DNA of 64,000 nt, taken from the NCBI RefSeq assembly GCF_000421465.1, contig NZ_ATXB01000001.1, positions 2,688,996 through 2,752,995 of the forward strand. The letters run 5' to 3'. Every line of letters begins with the position of its first letter. The first letter of the stretch is position 1. The notes below the pieces were generated by a model that was not told where the DNA came from, did no database searches, and saw only the letters and a program-made list of their open reading frames with translations. This DNA is from Methylohalobius crimeensis 10Ki (GTDB lineage Bacteria > Pseudomonadota > Gammaproteobacteria > Methylococcales > Methylothermaceae). Positions 28,053 through 37,140 of the stretch are shown in pieces. A program made the position numbers and the translations under genes.

Positions 28053-29909
28053 ATGACCGATACCTGTTCCCCGCCACGCCACGATTTTCCACCCGAACAG
28101 CGCGAACCGGCGCCGCACTCCTTTCAGTGGCGCACGCTGATCCGCATGGCCCTGCATCACAAGGGCAAACTGCTCGGCGCCCAGGCAATCGCCCTGCTGG
28201 CGGCCTTGGCGGCGGTGCCGGTGCCTCTATTGATCCCCACCTTGGTGGACGAAGTCCTGCTCGACCACGCCGGTCCGGTGACTGCCTTCATCGATCGTTG
28301 GCTCCCCGATCACTGGCTTCCCCCGGCCTGGCAGGGGGCGGTATGGTACATCGCGGTGATCCTGGGCGTCTCCTTTCTGCTGCGCCTGACCGCCTTGATA
28401 TTCAACGTCTGGCAGACGCGGCAATTCACCGAAATTTCCAAGCATGTCATCTACCGTTTGCGGACCGACCTGATCCGGCGGCTGGAAAGGGTTTCCATGG
28501 CCGAATACGAAACCCTGGGGAGCGGCACCGTGGTCACCCACCTGGTCACCGACCTGGACACCCTGGATCATTTCCTGGGCACCACCATCAGCCGTTCCCT
28601 GATCGCTTCGCTGACCATTATCGGGACGGCCGCCATCCTGCTCTGGATTCACTGGCCCCTGGCGCTGTTCATCCTCTGCCTGAATCCGGTGGTGATCTAC
28701 TTCACCAAGGCCCTGGGAGGCAAGGTCAAACGGTTCAAGAAACAGGAAAACACCGCCCTGGAGGCCTTCCAACAGGCGCTGACCGAAACCCTGGACGCGA
28801 TCCAGCAGATTCGCGCCGGCAATCGCGAACACTTCTATTTCGGCCGCCTGACCGAGCGGGCCCGGAACGTCAAAACCCATGCCGCCAATTACGCCTGGAA
28901 AAGCGATAGCCTGAACCGTCTCAGTTTCGTGGTGTTCCTTCACGGCGTGGACTTGTTCCGCGCCACCGCCATGCTGATGGTGGTATTCTCCGATCTGACC
29001 ATCGGGCAAATGCTGGCGGTCTTCGGTTATTTGTGGTTCATGATGTCCCCGGTCCAGGAATTGCTCGGCATCCAATACGCTTTCTACAGCGCCCAGGCCG
29101 CCCTGACCCGCATCAATCGCCTCCTGGTTCTGAAGCAGGAACCTCGTTACCCCCACCGGATCAATCCGTTTCGGAGCAAGCGCACCGTGGGCGTGACGGT
29201 GGAAGATCTGCATTTTTCCTACGGCAGCGGCCCGGACGTCCTGCAAGGGGTCGGCCTCCACATTCGCCCAGGGGAAAAAGTCGCCTTGGTGGGCGCCAGC
29301 GGCGGTGGCAAATCGACTCTGATCCAGGTACTGATCGGACTTTATCTTCCCAGCCGGGGAATGGTCTACTACGACCGCGTCCCGGTCACCGACATCGGCA
29401 TGGACGTGGTGCGCGAACACGTGGTGACGGTACTGCAGCACCCCGTCCTGCTCAACGATTCCATTCGCGCCAATCTCACCTTGGGCCGCCTCCATGCCGA
29501 CAAGGATCTCTGGCGCGCTCTGAGCATCGCCCAGTTGCAAGATACGGTCGCGTCCCTGCCCGAGGGGTTGGACACGGTGGTCGGTCGGGCCGGCATCCGC
29601 CTGTCGGGAGGGCAGCGCCAACGCCTGGCCATCGCCCGGATGATCTTGAGCGACCCCAAAGTGGTGATTCTGGACGAGGCCACCTCCGCCCTCGATACGG
29701 ACACCGAACAACGCCTCCATCAGGCTTTGAGCGAATTCCTCAAACAGCGCACCACCATTATCGTCGCTCATCGCCTAAGCGCGGTCAGACAGGCGGATCG
29801 GGTCTATGTCTTCGAAGACGGCCGGATCTGCGAACAGGGGGAACACGAACATCTCCTGGCTTATAATGGTCTCTATGCCAAACTCTACGGCGAATATCAG
29901 CAGGCTTGA
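28053..29909 (+). CDS. ABC-type exporter, fused membrane and ATPase domains
   Basis: Half-transporter of the MsbA/ABCB type, 618 residues. The N-terminal half has several membrane helices (LLGAQAIALLAALAAVPVPL and others). The C-terminal ATPase has Walker A GASGGGKST, signature LSGGQRQRLAIARM, Walker B VVILDEATSALD and the switch His in IVAHRLS. The ATG at 28053 lies 1 nt after the Wzz-like stop, so the two probably act together, perhaps in surface polysaccharide or lipid export. The substrate cannot be read from sequence. Confidence 0.92.
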   Translation: MTDTCSPPRHDFPPEQREPAPHSFQWRTLIRMALHHKGKLLGAQAIALLAALAAVPVPLLIPTLVDEVLLDHAGPVTAFIDRWLPDHWLPPAWQGAVWYIAVILGVSFLLRLTALIFNVWQTRQFTEISKHVIYRLRTDLIRRLERVSMAEYETLGSGTVVTHLVTDLDTLDHFLGTTISRSLIASLTIIGTAAILLWIHWPLALFILCLNPVVIYFTKALGGKVKRFKKQENTALEAFQQALTETLDAIQQIRAGNREHFYFGRLTERARNVKTHAANYAWKSDSLNRLSFVVFLHGVDLFRATAMLMVVFSDLTIGQMLAVFGYLWFMMSPVQELLGIQYAFYSAQAALTRINRLLVLKQEPRYPHRINPFRSKRTVGVTVEDLHFSYGSGPDVLQGVGLHIRPGEKVALVGASGGGKSTLIQVLIGLYLPSRGMVYYDRVPVTDIGMDVVREHVVTVLQHPVLLNDSIRANLTLGRLHADKDLWRALSIAQLQDTVASLPEGLDTVVGRAGIRLSGGQRQRLAIARMILSDPKVVILDEATSALDTDTEQRLHQALSEFLKQRTTIIVAHRLSAVRQADRVYVFEDGRICEQGEHEHLLAYNGLYAKLYGEYQQA

Positions 29910-30769
29910 TTTTGATTTCCATCTATGACTTTCACTGCCACTCCAGCGCCTCCGACGGCGCCTTGACGCCCCGGGAACTGGTCCGCCGCGCCGCCGGAAA
30001 CGGCGTCCGCCATCTGGCGCTGACCGACCACGATACCGTCGCGGGAATCGATGAGGCCCAAGCCACGGCCGACGCATTCGACATCGAACTCGTTCCCGGG
30101 GTGGAAATCTCGGTCACCTGGGAAAGCAAATGCTTCCACGTCCTCGGTCTCTACGTGGATCCGGAATCCGAACCGTTGCGCAGGGGACTCGGCCAATTGC
30201 AGCGTATACGGATCGAACGCGCCGAGCGGATGGCGGCCCGGTTGGCCAAACACGGGATTCCAGGCGCACTCGAGGCGGTCCGGACCATGGCCGGCGAGGG
30301 CATGATCACCCGCACCCATTTTGCCCGCTTCCTGGTGGCACAAGGTTTTGCCGAAACCGTGTCGGACGTATTCGGTCATTACCTGGTACATGGCAAACCC
30401 GGCTACGTCAACACCCGCTGGGCCGAGCTGGAGGCCGCCCTGGATTGGATTTCCACCGCCGGGGGCGTGGCCGTCCTCGCCCATCCCCTACGTTACCGGC
30501 TGACCGCCAGCTGGTTGCGGCGCTTTCTGACCGCCTTCCAAAGCCACGGCGGGCAAGGAATCGAAGTGGTATGCGGCAACAGCACAACGGCGCAGATCGA
30601 AACCGCCGCCGACTACGCCCGCCGCTACCGGCTGCTGGGTTCGGTGGGTTCGGATTTCCACGACCCGGCGTTTCCCTGGATCGATCTGGGGCGCTTGCCC
30701 CCCCTCCCTCCCGGAATAACGCCGGTATGGGAGGCGTTCGCCCCCACCCACGCGGCGGCGAACGCTTGA
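29906..30769 (+). CDS. PHP-domain phosphoesterase (RNase AM/YciV-like)
   Basis: Metal-dependent phosphoesterase; E. coli YciV is a 5'-3' exoribonuclease and 3',5'-nucleotide phosphatase. Metal ligands are visible in YDFHCHSSASDGALTP, LTDHDTVAG and the late SVGSDFHDP. 287 residues. No ATG precedes the first motif; TTG codons at 29906 (overlapping the ABC stop) or 29912 must serve, so the start is uncertain by a few residues. Confidence 0.92.
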   Translation: MILISIYDFHCHSSASDGALTPRELVRRAAGNGVRHLALTDHDTVAGIDEAQATADAFDIELVPGVEISVTWESKCFHVLGLYVDPESEPLRRGLGQLQRIRIERAERMAARLAKHGIPGALEAVRTMAGEGMITRTHFARFLVAQGFAETVSDVFGHYLVHGKPGYVNTRWAELEAALDWISTAGGVAVLAHPLRYRLTASWLRRFLTAFQSHGGQGIEVVCGNSTTAQIETAADYARRYRLLGSVGSDFHDPAFPWIDLGRLPPLPPGITPVWEAFAPTHAAANA

Positions 30770-30778
30770 AGGTGCGCC

Positions 30779-32197
30779 ATGGGCCAGGAGATCCAAGGGG
30801 TCGATTTCACCCCCGCCGATGAGGCGCGCTTCCAAGCGCAGCTGGAAGCGGACACCCGGCGTTTGGAGGAACTGGAAAGCCGGTCGCGCCTGTCCTCTCA
30901 TCCCCCGGTCGCCGGTTTCGAGATCGAAGCCTGGCTGGTGGACGACGATATGCGCCCGGTGCCGGCCAACCAACGCTTTATGGCCCGCCTTCCCGATTCG
31001 CTGGCCTCGCCCGAGCTGGCCAAATTCAACGTCGAGCTCAACAATCCCCCCCGACCTCTGCGAGAAGACGCCCTTCGGCGCTTCCATCACGACCTGACCG
31101 AAATTTGGCGGCGCGCCGACGCCACCGCCGCCGATATCGGCGTTCGCTTATTGATGATCGGCACCTTACCCACCCTCCGGCAAAGCGATTTGACCCTGGA
31201 CAACATGTCCAATCTCAACCGCTATCGAGCCCTCAACGAACGAATCCTGAAGCACCGGGACAAACCGCTGCACCTGGAAATCACCGGGCGCGAACATCTG
31301 GAATGCCTCCACGACGACGTGATGTTGGAGGCCGGCGCCACCTCGTTCCAAATCCATCTGCAAGTCCCCCAGGATCAGGCGGTGGCCCTGTACAACGCTT
31401 CCATCCTGGCCTCGGCCGCCACCGTGGCGGTGGGCGCCAACTCCCCCTATCTCTTCGGCAAGGATTTGTGGGCGGAAACCCGTATCCCTCTGTTCGAACA
31501 GGCGATCGGCATCGGCGGTTTCGGCGCCACCACCTATGGGCCGCTGCGCCGGGTCGGTTACGGCTCGGATTACGCGCGCCGCTCGCTGAGCGAGGTATTT
31601 CGGGAAAACCTGGAACACTTTCCCATCCTGCTCCCTATCCGGTTCGACGAACCGAGCCAACGCTTTGCCCATCTGTGCTTTCACAACGGCACCATCTGGC
31701 GTTGGAACCGGCCGCTGGTGGGTTTTGACAGGGACGGTACCCCCCATTTCCGGATCGAACACCGGGTTTGTCCCGCCGGCCCCACCCTCGTGGACATGAC
31801 CGCCAATGCCGCCCTCTATTACGGCCTCGCTCAAAGCCTGAGCCTGGAACCGGCCCCCGTTTCCTTCGCCCAGGCACGCGACAATTTCTATCTGGCCGCC
31901 ATCCACGGCTTAGCCGCCCACATCGTCTGGAGCGCCCAGCGCCGTTGGGCACTGCGCCAGCTGCTTCTGGACGAACTCATACCGCGCGCCCGGGAAGGCT
32001 TGCAGCAACTGGGCATCCACCGCCGCGACAGCGAGTATTACCTGGATCTGGTACGCCAGCGGACTTTGACCGGTCAAAACGGCAGTCAGTGGCAACGCGG
32101 CTTCGTGGCCGCCCATGGCCTGGATTTCACCGCCATGACCCAGACCTATCTCAACCTTCAACGCCAAGATCAACCGGTTCATACATGGCCCCTTTGA
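30779..32197 (+). CDS. Glutamate-cysteine ligase family 2 (GCS2)-like protein
   Basis: ATP-dependent carboxylate-amine ligase fold, 472 residues. Family features are GFEIEAWLVDDDMRPVPANQ, KFNVELNNPP, LLMIGTLPTLRQSDL and the QIHLQVP segment. Members join glutamate to an amine, but specificity differs between subgroups, so gamma-glutamylcysteine synthesis is not assured. The C-terminus overlaps the start of the aspartoacylase-like gene by 13 nt, which suggests a shared small-molecule pathway. Confidence 0.85.
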   Translation: MGQEIQGVDFTPADEARFQAQLEADTRRLEELESRSRLSSHPPVAGFEIEAWLVDDDMRPVPANQRFMARLPDSLASPELAKFNVELNNPPRPLREDALRRFHHDLTEIWRRADATAADIGVRLLMIGTLPTLRQSDLTLDNMSNLNRYRALNERILKHRDKPLHLEITGREHLECLHDDVMLEAGATSFQIHLQVPQDQAVALYNASILASAATVAVGANSPYLFGKDLWAETRIPLFEQAIGIGGFGATTYGPLRRVGYGSDYARRSLSEVFRENLEHFPILLPIRFDEPSQRFAHLCFHNGTIWRWNRPLVGFDRDGTPHFRIEHRVCPAGPTLVDMTANAALYYGLAQSLSLEPAPVSFAQARDNFYLAAIHGLAAHIVWSAQRRWALRQLLLDELIPRAREGLQQLGIHRRDSEYYLDLVRQRTLTGQNGSQWQRGFVAAHGLDFTAMTQTYLNLQRQDQPVHTWPL

Positions 32198-33225
32198 CCC
32201 TGCATCAACTCGACCACGTCCCCGATGGCCTGGTGGACATCTCCGCCGGGCATCTGCACGAATTATTGCCCGGCCCCACCCTGCTTCACCTGCAAGGCAA
32301 GGACCCCCGTCCTCTGTTCGTTTCCGTCCTCCTGCACGGCAACGAAGTCACCGGCCTTGCGGCGATCCAGCGCCTATTGAAAAAGTACCGAACTCACCCC
32401 CTGCCTCGCGCCTTGAGCATTTTCATCGGCAACATCTCGGCCGCCCGCTCAGACATGCGACGGCTCGACGGACAACCGGACTACAACCGGGTCTGGCCCG
32501 GTACCGATCATCCTGATTGCCCGGAAGTCCGGCTGATGCGGCAAGTATGGGAAACCATGGCCGAGCGGCAGGTGTTCGCCAGCATCGACGTCCACAACAA
32601 TACCGGCCGCAATCCTCACTACGCTTGCATCAACCACCTGGATCGGCGCTTTCTCAACCTGGCCTCCCTGTTCGGTCGCCTGGTGGTGTATTTCCTCCGT
32701 CCCGCCGGCGTCCAGTCGATGGCCTTCGCTCGGCTTGGTCCGGCGGTGACCCTGGAGTGCGGTCGTCCCGGCCAGGACAACGGCATCGATCACGCCTTCG
32801 ATTTCATCGATACTTGTCTGCATCTGGCGGGCATTCCGGATACCGCCCCGGCCACCCACGCCATCGATCTGTTCCATACCGTCGCGCAAGTGAAACTTCG
32901 CGAAGGCATTCGCTGCAGCTTCCACGACCGGGAAGCCGATGTCGTCTTTCGGGAAGATCTGGATCACCTCAATTTCACCGAATTGCCCGCGGGTATCGTC
33001 TGGAGCGAGGTGCATACGGAAAACTTGCCGGTCATCGCCATCGACGAAGACGGCAACGAGGTCAGCGAACGTTATTTCACCGTGGAGGGCGGGAAACTGC
33101 TCCTCAATCGCATGGTCATGCCTTCCATGCTGAGTCGGGACGAACGCATCATTCGCCAGGACTGCCTGGGATATCTGATGGAGCGGCTTAATCCAACTTC
33201 AATATTTTCTACGAGTGACCGATAA
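32185..33225 (+). CDS. Succinylglutamate desuccinylase/aspartoacylase-like M14 peptidase
   Basis: Zinc carboxypeptidase-fold amidohydrolase, 346 residues. Zinc ligands are in LLHGNEVTG and in the DVHNNTG region, and the general base is likely the Glu in VTLECGRPG. The ATG at 32185 overlaps the upstream ligase gene. It probably removes an acyl or glutamyl group from a product linked to that ligase, which is inference from the overlap. Confidence 0.88.
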   Translation: MAPLTLHQLDHVPDGLVDISAGHLHELLPGPTLLHLQGKDPRPLFVSVLLHGNEVTGLAAIQRLLKKYRTHPLPRALSIFIGNISAARSDMRRLDGQPDYNRVWPGTDHPDCPEVRLMRQVWETMAERQVFASIDVHNNTGRNPHYACINHLDRRFLNLASLFGRLVVYFLRPAGVQSMAFARLGPAVTLECGRPGQDNGIDHAFDFIDTCLHLAGIPDTAPATHAIDLFHTVAQVKLREGIRCSFHDREADVVFREDLDHLNFTELPAGIVWSEVHTENLPVIAIDEDGNEVSERYFTVEGGKLLLNRMVMPSMLSRDERIIRQDCLGYLMERLNPTSIFSTSDR

Positions 33226-33498
33226 CCCGTTTGAGACACATTCCATCGAAATATTCGGGGTCAGATTCCCTCCTCTATTGCCTAACATCGCCGTTAACCT
33301 GGAGCGCACGTTTTCGCGCCCATCCAAGTTAGGTAGACGAGTCCCCTCCCAGCCCTCTTTCTTTATTGGTTTAACCGCCAAAAGCGCCAATCACTCATGA
33401 CGTTTGGAAAATTTGGGGGAGGATATGGAAGTTGCTTTGATTTTTCTGTGAATGCGATCACGCTTGAGTCAACCGGGCTGGGAGAGCACACATCCTCC

Positions 33499-34791
33499 AT
33501 GACGGAACCGAATCGCCTTTCACTGTCGTTCGAGGACAATTTCAGGAGATGGGTCTCGACCTCGCCGGCGGTCGAAACCGATCGGCGCGAAACGGATTTG
33601 TCCGTCGCCATCGGCCCGGTTCGGTTTGCCTTGAACGATTGGGAATGTCCGCCGGAACGGTTGTGGGCATGGCTTGCCGCGATCGATGCAAAGCGGCTGC
33701 CGGTGACATGCCGGTTTCCATTGATGGTGTGCGATATGCTCGCCGAGGTGGAACTGACGGCCCTTCCGGGAGAGAAAACCGGCGAAGTGAGACTGCGCAT
33801 ACACACCTTCTGGCTCTCGGCCTGGGGATCAGGCGATCCAATTCAAACAGCGGGAATTCTCCCGCCGCGCTTCGATTGGTTTACCCGCTTGCGGGCACGC
33901 CTGAGCGAAGCCTGGTCGGCCACTCGCCGGATGGATTTTGTCCGCCCGGGCGACTGGATCGATTGGCAAGCGGACTTGGGGGCATTGCCCGAAGACAACG
34001 ACGCTCGCGAATCCCTTTTCTGGTGGCGCCTGGCGCTTGCCTTTGCGCCCGCCCGCCTGCCCCTCAGCCTGCTCGACGACGACCCGGCGCATCACAGGCT
34101 CCTGCGTCGCTGGGCGTGGAATGCGCTTCATGCCGCATTATCGGCTTGGCGGTGCGAACACGGCCGAAAACCCTGGCCGTTGGACTTTCTGGATTGGCAG
34201 GAAGGGAGCGAATCGCGGCATGAGACTTTGGGCGATAGATGCGCGGACGTGCTCGACGACTTTCTTGGCGGCGACCGGTTGTGGTCGTTTCACATGGACA
34301 ATTTCATGAGCCGTCATCCCGACTTGCGCCGATCCAGCCGGGATTCCCTGGATAAGGGCTGGCGTAGCGGGCGTGAAGGAAGCCTGACGTCTCTGGCGCA
34401 TTTTCTTCACGCCTTGCACGCCGACCTGTCCGCCCGGGCGCCCGCGATCGATTGGCCCGCGCCGCCGGCGTTGCCGGCCGGCAAAGTGACAGAACAAGCC
34501 TGGGTACGCCATCCCGAATACGGCGCCGGCCAGGTCAGACGGGTATTCCGTCACCACGAACCCATGCTGGCGGAAGTAGCCTATCCCGTCGGACCTTGGC
34601 GCATCGTCCCGGTCGAAACGCTTACGGTAACGGACGAAGGCGACGGCCGCTGGGTCGGTGCCGAAATGGTCGGCTCGCCCGAGACCGGTTTGTCGGGTCC
34701 GTTCGCGTTTCTTTTTAACTACCGAATTCAGGGGGCGCACCGCCGCGGCACGCATGGGGCGCTCGGATACGGCATGCCGCGTGCCGGTTAA
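33499..34791 (+). CDS. Unknown protein with C-terminal Tudor/KOW-like segment
   Basis: I recognise no named family. About 430 residues, Trp- and Arg-rich. A segment near residue 345, AWVRHPEYGAGQVRRVFRHH, resembles the small SH3/Tudor-like module at the end of UvrD-type helicases (xHPxFGxGxV). No nuclease or ATPase motif is seen. The start at MTEPNRLSL (33499) is preferred; an in-frame ATG at 33397 would add 34 low-complexity residues. The last residues look non-conserved and may be extended by a lost stop. Confidence 0.6.
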   Translation: MTEPNRLSLSFEDNFRRWVSTSPAVETDRRETDLSVAIGPVRFALNDWECPPERLWAWLAAIDAKRLPVTCRFPLMVCDMLAEVELTALPGEKTGEVRLRIHTFWLSAWGSGDPIQTAGILPPRFDWFTRLRARLSEAWSATRRMDFVRPGDWIDWQADLGALPEDNDARESLFWWRLALAFAPARLPLSLLDDDPAHHRLLRRWAWNALHAALSAWRCEHGRKPWPLDFLDWQEGSESRHETLGDRCADVLDDFLGGDRLWSFHMDNFMSRHPDLRRSSRDSLDKGWRSGREGSLTSLAHFLHALHADLSARAPAIDWPAPPALPAGKVTEQAWVRHPEYGAGQVRRVFRHHEPMLAEVAYPVGPWRIVPVETLTVTDEGDGRWVGAEMVGSPETGLSGPFAFLFNYRIQGAHRRGTHGALGYGMPRAG

Positions 34792-34807
34792 GCGGCTCCG
34801 TGGACTG

Positions 34808-35173
34808 ATGAGCCGAGTTGCGCATGCGCTCGCCGTCCACCATCGGGACATTGGAGATGAGTTATTCGAGATTCTGCCGGCCGCGCCGGAAGGCGGCGTG
34901 CAGATTGACTTGGCCTTGCCGCTGGCGCGAAATCATTGCTGGCGCTACGGGACTCGACTTTATTTGTCGAGCCTGCGCACCTGGTTTGCCAGGCAATACG
35001 GCGAACTGCAGCACCGCGCCCTTTCAAGCGGACGCTATTTTCCCCCGCCCCGATCGCTCATGTTGATGTTGTTTCCCCATGGGGGGATTCGAGTGGGGGC
35101 GGCTTTCGCACATGGCTATCTGCCACGGGACCGAATACTCCTCGTCGAATGGCCCCATCGACCGAGGGAATGA
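34808..35173 (+). CDS. Small orphan protein of unknown function
   Basis: A 121-residue open frame (MSRVAHALAVHHRDIGDELF...) with balanced amino-acid use and the neighbours' codon bias. There is no convincing ribosome site. An upstream in-frame ATG at 34754 would overlap the previous gene. No motif, signal or membrane segment is recognised. It follows the unknown gene by 16 nt. Confidence 0.45.
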   Translation: MSRVAHALAVHHRDIGDELFEILPAAPEGGVQIDLALPLARNHCWRYGTRLYLSSLRTWFARQYGELQHRALSSGRYFPPPRSLMLMLFPHGGIRVGAAFAHGYLPRDRILLVEWPHRPRE

Positions 35174-35280
35174 CTCTGGCCGATAGCGGTCTTTTCTGAA
35201 CGTTGAACCGAATGGAAGCGGTTTTCCGAATCGCCCTTTACGGGGAAATCACTTGTCCATTCTGAGCCGGAGAGACTCTT

Positions 35281-35937
35281 TCAAGCCTCCCCTTGCTGGA
35301 TCATCTCCTCATATTCCTCAGGCGTGATTTCGCCGCCCAGCGAGGTCGCGATTTTCTTGTCGCATTCGGGCAAGGCATCCTGAAGCCCGTCGATGCGCTT
35401 CCATTGCGGTGGGGGCGCGGGGCAATCGGCCTTCGGGACGTAGCGGGAAGCAGCGATCTTCCGGTATCGGTGGATATAGCGCGGGCAGTTAACGAAAATC
35501 TCATCGACGGTCACCCTCACCAGCAGCTCGGCGCCCGGGATTTCCCGTATCAAAGGATCGTGATCGCTGACGGTCGCCCTGCCGTGTACCCGCACCCGCT
35601 GGGGCGTTTCGAAATCGATGAACAGCATGCCGATCTTATCGTGGGCACCCATGTTCCCCAGGGAGAGAAACATGCCGTTGCCGTTGAAGCTCGGGAACGC
35701 CAAGGTTTTTCGGTCCACCACCCGCACGAACCCCGGCTCGCCGCCCTTGTAGGAACAGGTGGGGCAACCGCGATGGTCGACGGTCGTCAGAAAGAACATG
35801 TCGCGGCCTTCGATAAACGCTTTATGTGGATCGGAAATTTCCGAAGCCACGATGACCTCGTTCAGACGGTCGGCCAACGCTTCCGTCTCGAACGCCGCCT
35901 GCATCGCACGCTGCTGCTCGCCGTATATCTCGCTCAT
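35281..35937 (-). CDS. Pyridoxamine 5'-phosphate oxidase-like flavin-binding protein
   Basis: Split-barrel FMN-binding fold, 218 residues. Features are FIEGRDMFFLTTVDHRGCPT, GGEPGFVRVVD, GNGMFLSLGN and a late ELLVRVTVDEIFVNCPRYIH, all typical of the PPOX-like family that includes general stress proteins. The last 30 residues are acidic. Probably an oxidoreductase of unknown substrate; monocistronic. Confidence 0.88.
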   Translation of the reverse strand: MSEIYGEQQRAMQAAFETEALADRLNEVIVASEISDPHKAFIEGRDMFFLTTVDHRGCPTCSYKGGEPGFVRVVDRKTLAFPSFNGNGMFLSLGNMGAHDKIGMLFIDFETPQRVRVHGRATVSDHDPLIREIPGAELLVRVTVDEIFVNCPRYIHRYRKIAASRYVPKADCPAPPPQWKRIDGLQDALPECDKKIATSLGGEITPEEYEEMIQQGEA

Positions 35938-36026
35938 GGTCGCTCCCTTTTGCCGGAAAAGCGAAATTAGCAGATTCCAGGGGTGATTTCCATGTTAGGA
36001 CAAATACCAGCCACCGGAGAGAGACG

Positions 36027-36494
36027 ATGAATGACACCGTTTTGCTTGAAGCTCCCGAATTCAAATCGCGCCTCCAGGCATTGCTCGACGGAATGCCGGA
36101 AGGGACCCTCCAGGATTACGCCTTTTTCGACCTTGCCTCGGACCGGGCGTCCTGGTTCGATACCGGCATCGACGTGAAATTCGACAGCCAGGACATCACC
36201 TACTATTGGAGCGCGGAACTGCCCGTCGGCACCGTGTATCGATGCCCGATTCCCACCTGGAACGCCCGGGAAACGCGTGTGGTCGTTCGATCGGGGGAGC
36301 AAGGACTGGGCGAGTGGATCGATGAGGCGCGGGATGTGTATCAAGACTATGTTGATGCGATCGGCGGTCCGATGCCAGAGAATATCGTGCGGGTCTGGCT
36401 CATCGCCGTCAGCCTCTTCCAGCGAACCGAAGGCAAATGCCAATATGACGATATCGCCTTTCTCCAGGGGAAGCGCACGATCCAGGTCAGATGA
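36027..36494 (+). CDS. Unknown protein, DUF3047-like C-terminal half
   Basis: A 155-residue protein with a predicted beta-rich first half (FDLASDRASWFDTGIDVKFD). The segment ARDVYQDYVDAIGGPMPENI then VRVWLIAVSLFQRTEGKCQYDDIAF resembles the end of DUF3047 proteins. No signal peptide. The ribosome site GGAGAGAGACG precedes the ATG. The function is unknown; it runs divergently from the PPOX gene. Confidence 0.6.
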   Translation: MNDTVLLEAPEFKSRLQALLDGMPEGTLQDYAFFDLASDRASWFDTGIDVKFDSQDITYYWSAELPVGTVYRCPIPTWNARETRVVVRSGEQGLGEWIDEARDVYQDYVDAIGGPMPENIVRVWLIAVSLFQRTEGKCQYDDIAFLQGKRTIQVR

Positions 36495-36658
36495 TGAGCG
36501 TGCAAAAAAAAAGATCAAGTGCGAAGATTTTTACGAAGTGCTGTAGAACAGCTCATGACAAGAGCGCAATTCCATCTCTTCTATGCGAGCATTTCATCTT
36601 CCGCGGATCCCTTGGCCACATTCAGCGAGGATAAGAAGGCTTCGCCGAATATGTCGAT

Positions 36659-36985
36659 ATGGTCCACGAAGCACTCGGCGACTATCGATGTAAGGACGCG
36701 TCAGACTTTCATGTGATTTCTCCTTGTTTTCTCTTGTTCGATTTTCTCGCCGACTGGCTACCTGCCTCGGGATACCGGGGATGCGCCTTTCTCAATATGA
36801 TGTCCGAATCGCCGACGCTCGGCGGCGAGATCCAAGCAGTGATCGAGCAGCATAAATCCGAGTTGCGTTCCTATATCCGTAGACTCGTTGCCGGTCTCGA
36901 CGTCTCGCCCCAGGCGCGGATCGCCGATGCGACGCCGGACGCTCTTCATTCGCAATCCGGACGGCAATGTCCTGGAGTTCAATGA
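36659..36985 (+). pseudogene. TetR/AcrR regulator C-terminal remnant
   Basis: The frame reads CFLLFDFLADWLPASGYRGC then AFLNMMSESP and VIEQHKSELRSYIRRLVAG. This matches the ligand-binding half of TetR-family regulators (RGCxFxN... plus the HKxxLRxYxRxL helix). There is no helix-turn-helix upstream in any frame, so the gene has lost its 5' half. After about 36905 the reading frame stops resembling TetR. Confidence 0.55.
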
Positions 36986-37010
36986 ACTGTTGGACAACGC
37001 AAAGACCTGA
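36930..37010 (+). pseudogene. Glyoxalase/VOC-family C-terminal remnant
   Basis: In a different frame from the TetR remnant, the DNA reads RTLFIRNPDGNVLEFNEL and stops at 37010. This matches the end of vicinal-oxygen-chelate proteins (FxDPDGNxxE). Only about 25 residues remain. It is fused directly to the TetR fragment, so the stretch 36495-37140 holds decayed pieces rather than a working gene. Confidence 0.5.
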
Positions 37011-37140
37011 ACGGCCAACAAGGGACTGGTTCAGGCAAAGTGGTTGAGATACAGCCACACGCCGCACTTTTCAAGATATAAAGTGGGTGAGATTTTGCCT
37101 TACACTACCGGAACTCCGAAATTTGAAGCGGTTTTTTCCA

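Noticed and set aside
28227..29771. A 514-residue open frame opposite the ABC exporter
   Set aside because: It mirrors a clear ABC transporter gene; the composition is typical of a reverse-strand shadow and no motif is present.
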